NCBI GenBank assembly: GCA_050693875.1
Contig: JBOGWP010000145.1
Coordinates: forward strand, 1 to 6,661
Length of the DNA: 6,661 bases
Direction of reading: 5' to 3'
From: JBOGWP01 sp050693875
GTDB taxonomy: Bacteria > Actinomycetota > CADDZG01 > JAHWKV01 > JBOGWP01
The notes beneath the pieces were generated by a model that ran no database searches, was not told where the DNA came from, and saw nothing but the letters and a program-made list of their open reading frames with translations. Below are positions 5,174 through 6,661 of the stretch, in pieces (the first letter of the stretch is position 1; each line of letters starts with the position of its first letter). A program made the position numbers and the translations under genes.

Positions 5174-6004
5174 TCAGCCCCGAGCACGGATCCGCAGGGA
5201 GAACGTCCGGGTGTCCTTCGGTGCCCGGTCCCAGGGGCGGGCGTAGATGCAGCGGAAGGTCAGCTCCCCGGCACGGGGAGCTGACAGGCGAAGCCGGTAC
5301 CGCTTCTCCTCCACGTCGAAGGCCTGCGAGACGAGCTCGACCAGCCCGTCGGGGCAGTCCAAACGCCAGAGGCAGGCCGGGACGAGCTGCGTCGGGAGGA
5401 CGAGCTCGAACTCCTCCCCCTCGACCGCCTCGATGTCCTCGACGGGCGGCGCGGGCGGCGCGGGCGGCGCGGGCGGCGCAGGCGGCTCCGGCGAGCCCCC
5501 CAGGTCCGGCATGAGCACGTCCCGGCGCGGCGGCGAAGGTGACTCCTCGAGCTCGGGGTGGTAGGTGGCGGGCGGCGGCAGTGGCCGTGGCTCGACCCAG
5601 ATCCAGCCGTCGTGCTCCTCCACCCGGTACACGTGGAGATATCCCGGCCGCAGCTTGCACATCGCCTCCGGACGCGCCCCTTGCGACGGGAAGATGTTCT
5701 CGCCGGTGCGAGGGTCGTACAGGTACTGGTGGCGCGGGCAGCGGATCTTGCCCTCGAAGATGCTGGCCAGCTCGAGGGGCGTGGCCTGGTGAGGGCACTT
5801 CGGAGCAAAAGCCACCACGCGGCCCCCGATCAGCCGGGTGAGGAGTATCTCCGAGCCGTTGACTCGCACCCGCCGAATGACCGGCTCCGCGACGGTGCTC
5901 GAGCTCGCCTCCCGCCGCGCCCTGGCGAGCGAGGTCGCGTAGAGGGCCTGGGGACGCGGGAGATCCTCACTGGCAATGACCTGCTGCAAGGTCGTCCCAC
6001 CCAT
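5174..6004 (-). CDS. Rieske [2Fe-2S] protein with C-terminal chagasin-like domain
   Basis: 276 residues, no signal peptide or membrane segment, so probably cytoplasmic. After a 40-residue N-tail, residues about 41-138 form a Rieske ferredoxin-like domain with all four cluster ligands: C70 and H72 in 'KCPHQATPL', and C89 and H92 in 'RCPRHQYLYD' (C-x-H-x16-C-x-x-H). It then ends 'DGWIWVEP'. A Pro/Ala linker (about 141-188, with repeated PPA) joins it to residues about 195-276. These resemble chagasin/inhibitor I42: 'EGEEFELVLP..' as strand A, '..W.L', '.YRLRLSAPRAGELTFRCIYARPWD' with the conserved R-P-W (256-258), and a final 'TFSLRIRA' strand. The NPTTG loop is replaced by QLVPA and no GxGG loop is evident, so protease inhibition is doubtful. 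The ATG at 6004 is chosen, with AGGGG upstream; a TTG at 6034 lies inside the -10 element. It may be an electron carrier or a scaffold; the partner is unknown. Confidence 0.88.
   Translation of the reverse strand: MGGTTLQQVIASEDLPRPQALYATSLARARREASSSTVAEPVIRRVRVNGSEILLTRLIGGRVVAFAPKCPHQATPLELASIFEGKIRCPRHQYLYDPRTGENIFPSQGARPEAMCKLRPGYLHVYRVEEHDGWIWVEPRPLPPPATYHPELEESPSPPRRDVLMPDLGGSPEPPAPPAPPAPPAPPVEDIEAVEGEEFELVLPTQLVPACLWRLDCPDGLVELVSQAFDVEEKRYRLRLSAPRAGELTFRCIYARPWDRAPKDTRTFSLRIRARG
5444..5479 (-). repeat. 9-bp microsatellite coding the Pro/Ala linker
   Basis: Four perfect tandem copies of GGGCGGCGC (5444-5479), with a partial fifth, lie inside the Rieske/chagasin-like gene. On the coding strand each unit gives three residues (Pro-Pro-Ala phase), so loss or gain of units changes linker length without a frameshift. 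Confidence 0.85.
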
Positions 6005-6033
6005 CCCGACCCCTATCACCCTGACCCCACCCA

Positions 6034-6061
6034 ACTATAGGGCCGGACCCGGTGGAAACAA
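6034..6061 (-). promoter_or_regulatory. Putative promoter of the Rieske gene
   Basis: On the minus strand, TTGTTT (6061-6056) and TATAGT (6039-6034) are separated by 16 bases. The -10 matches TATAAT at five of six positions and the -35 keeps only TTG. Transcription would begin near 6027, giving a leader of about 23 bases that contains the AGGGG ribosome-binding stretch. This also argues against the upstream TTG at 6034 as the start codon. Confidence 0.5.
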
Positions 6062-6133
6062 GGTCGAGACGGGTGCGATTGGGACTCGAGGGAGCCCCCG
6101 GAGACGCTCCGGAACCGTTCCGCCGCAGAAAGC

Positions 6134-6160
6134 ATCTCGGCGGCCTGACGCCGCCGAGAT
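6134..6160 (-). terminator. Hairpin terminator of the small 6184-6351 gene
   Basis: Perfect inverted repeat ATCTCGGCGGC (6134-6144), 5-base loop, GCCGCCGAGAT (6150-6160), beginning 23 bases past the small gene's stop. On the minus strand it runs into GCTTTCTG, a weakly T-rich tail. It also insulates the Rieske promoter from upstream reading. Confidence 0.65.
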
Positions 6161-6183
6161 CTCTGGCCGGATCTAGGACGTGG

Positions 6184-6351
6184 TCAGCCTCTCCGCCGCC
6201 GCTGCGGCTTGGCGGCCGGTGGCGCGGCCATCTGCGCCGGCTGCTCCTCCTGCGGATCCTCCTTCAGGGCGAACTGCGTCAGCGTCCCGCGAAGGCTCAC
6301 CTTGACGTGGCGCGGCGCGTTCTTCGGCCAGCGCTCCTTGTAGATCGGCAT
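6184..6351 (-). CDS. Small basic hypothetical protein (55 aa)
   Basis: I do not recognise this protein. It is 55 residues long, starting MPIYKERWPKNAPRHVKVSL. The first 30 residues look foldable, a short basic amphipathic segment with 'VKVSLRGTLTQFAL'. The rest is a Glu/Gln then Ala/Pro stretch ending in a cluster of arginines (RRRRG). There is no signal peptide, membrane segment or cysteine. The ATG at 6351 is preceded by an excellent ribosome-binding site (GGAAGGAGG, about 6-base spacing), the best evidence that this is a gene. An in-frame ATG at 6402 would add 17 residues across a palindrome and lacks such a site. A strong terminator hairpin follows the stop. The basic tail could bind nucleic acid, but nothing proves a function. 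Confidence 0.6.
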   Translation of the reverse strand: MPIYKERWPKNAPRHVKVSLRGTLTQFALKEDPQEEQPAQMAAPPAAKPQRRRRG

Positions 6352-6661
6352 TCCCCCTCCTTCCCGAAGCTCGAGAATCTCCCCGCCTGCATTGTGCTCC
6401 ACATTGTGCAGGCTTGGAGGCCCCGGAGGGAAATCGGGGCAAAATCCTTAGCGCCGATTCTCGCGTCATCTCCTGAGGTTGGTGCATGCGTAGGTGGGCT
6501 TGCGCGGTATCCGTGGTGTGCCGTGGTTTTGGCAGAGCCAGCATTCTGAGGTCGGCCTGATCTCGATGACTGGTCGGTACGGGATCCGAACCTGATGATC
6601 GCAGGGTGGGACTGTGCGTGCCAGGGCAGCGCCGGGCCGAGTCGAATATCAGGCTTGTAAT
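6352..6661. other. Window end without a supportable gene
   Basis: Apart from the palindrome at 6385-6413 and a short hairpin GCCCCG (6420-6425) / CGGGGC (6435-6440), I see nothing definite. Open frames here (minus strand from 6544, plus strand 6052-6549) translate to unstructured Arg/Pro/Ala-rich sequence without family likeness. GGATCCGAACC at 6582-6592 resembles a T-arm on the minus strand, but the flanking stem does not pair. Confidence 0.5.
6385..6413. promoter_or_regulatory. Palindrome upstream of the small gene
   Basis: GCCTGCA (6385-6391) and TGCAGGC (6407-6413) form inverted arms around two direct copies of ATTGTG (6391-6396 and 6403-6408, 12-base period). It lies 34-62 bases before the ATG at 6351, a normal place for an operator or a leader hairpin. 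No convincing -10/-35 pair was found next to it. Confidence 0.3.

Noticed and set aside
4995..5798. Upstream extension of the protease gene in the same frame
   Set aside because: The extra residues are low-complexity and overlap the Rieske gene in another phase, while the ATG at 4994 has both a signal peptide and a well-placed ribosome-binding site.
6173..6544. Minus-strand frame from an ATG at 6544 overlapping the small gene
   Set aside because: Its downstream part is the out-of-phase shadow of the 6184-6351 gene, the codons give Arg/Ala-rich disorder, and no protein family is recognisable.
6575..6600. tRNA-like T-arm (GGATCCGAACC, minus strand)
   Set aside because: The bases flanking the loop do not form a 5-bp stem, and no acceptor or anticodon arm could be placed around it.

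Overview
The window is GC-rich throughout, with dense coding, strong GC codon bias and actinobacterial protein families: a BldC-like regulator, type I glutamine synthetase, two-domain glutamine-dependent NAD synthetase, and a secreted protein carrying the 'GYW.V.SDGGIFAFGDA.F.GS' repeat common in Actinomycetota such as Acidimicrobiia. I read it as a piece of an actinobacterial chromosome, possibly a metagenomic contig. The assignment is from family recognition, not a search. No phage, transposon, CRISPR array or RNA gene is convincingly present.

Layout. Positions 1-198 (+) hold the C-terminal end of glutamine synthetase. Positions 199-651 carry no gene but contain a tandem array of strong hairpins, about three units of 122-126 bp, which starts as the glnA terminator. 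Positions 652-888 (-) encode a small BldC-like DNA-binding protein. Positions 1013-2716 (-) encode NadE, which uses glutamine, the product of GlnA. A 40-bp divergent gap separates nadE from 2757-4175 (+), a predicted lipoprotein with a VanY-type D,D-carboxypeptidase domain followed by six 42-residue repeats. It converges on 4200-4994 (-), a secreted metzincin-like protein whose zinc motif reads QExxHxxGxxH instead of HExxHxxGxxH. Positions 5174-6004 (-) encode a Rieske [2Fe-2S] protein joined by a Pro/Ala linker to a chagasin-like (inhibitor I42) domain. Positions 6184-6351 (-) encode a 55-residue basic protein of unknown function. The last 310 bases hold no gene I can support.

The glnA-bldC-like-nadE part is housekeeping and regulatory. 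The 2757-4994 part codes for cell-surface or secreted proteins. I do not see one coherent novel multi-gene system. The most unusual items are the Rieske/chagasin-like fusion, the Gln-for-His substitution in the protease motif, the hairpin array after glnA, and the symmetric divergent promoter region between nadE and the lipoprotein gene, where both transcripts may be leaderless.
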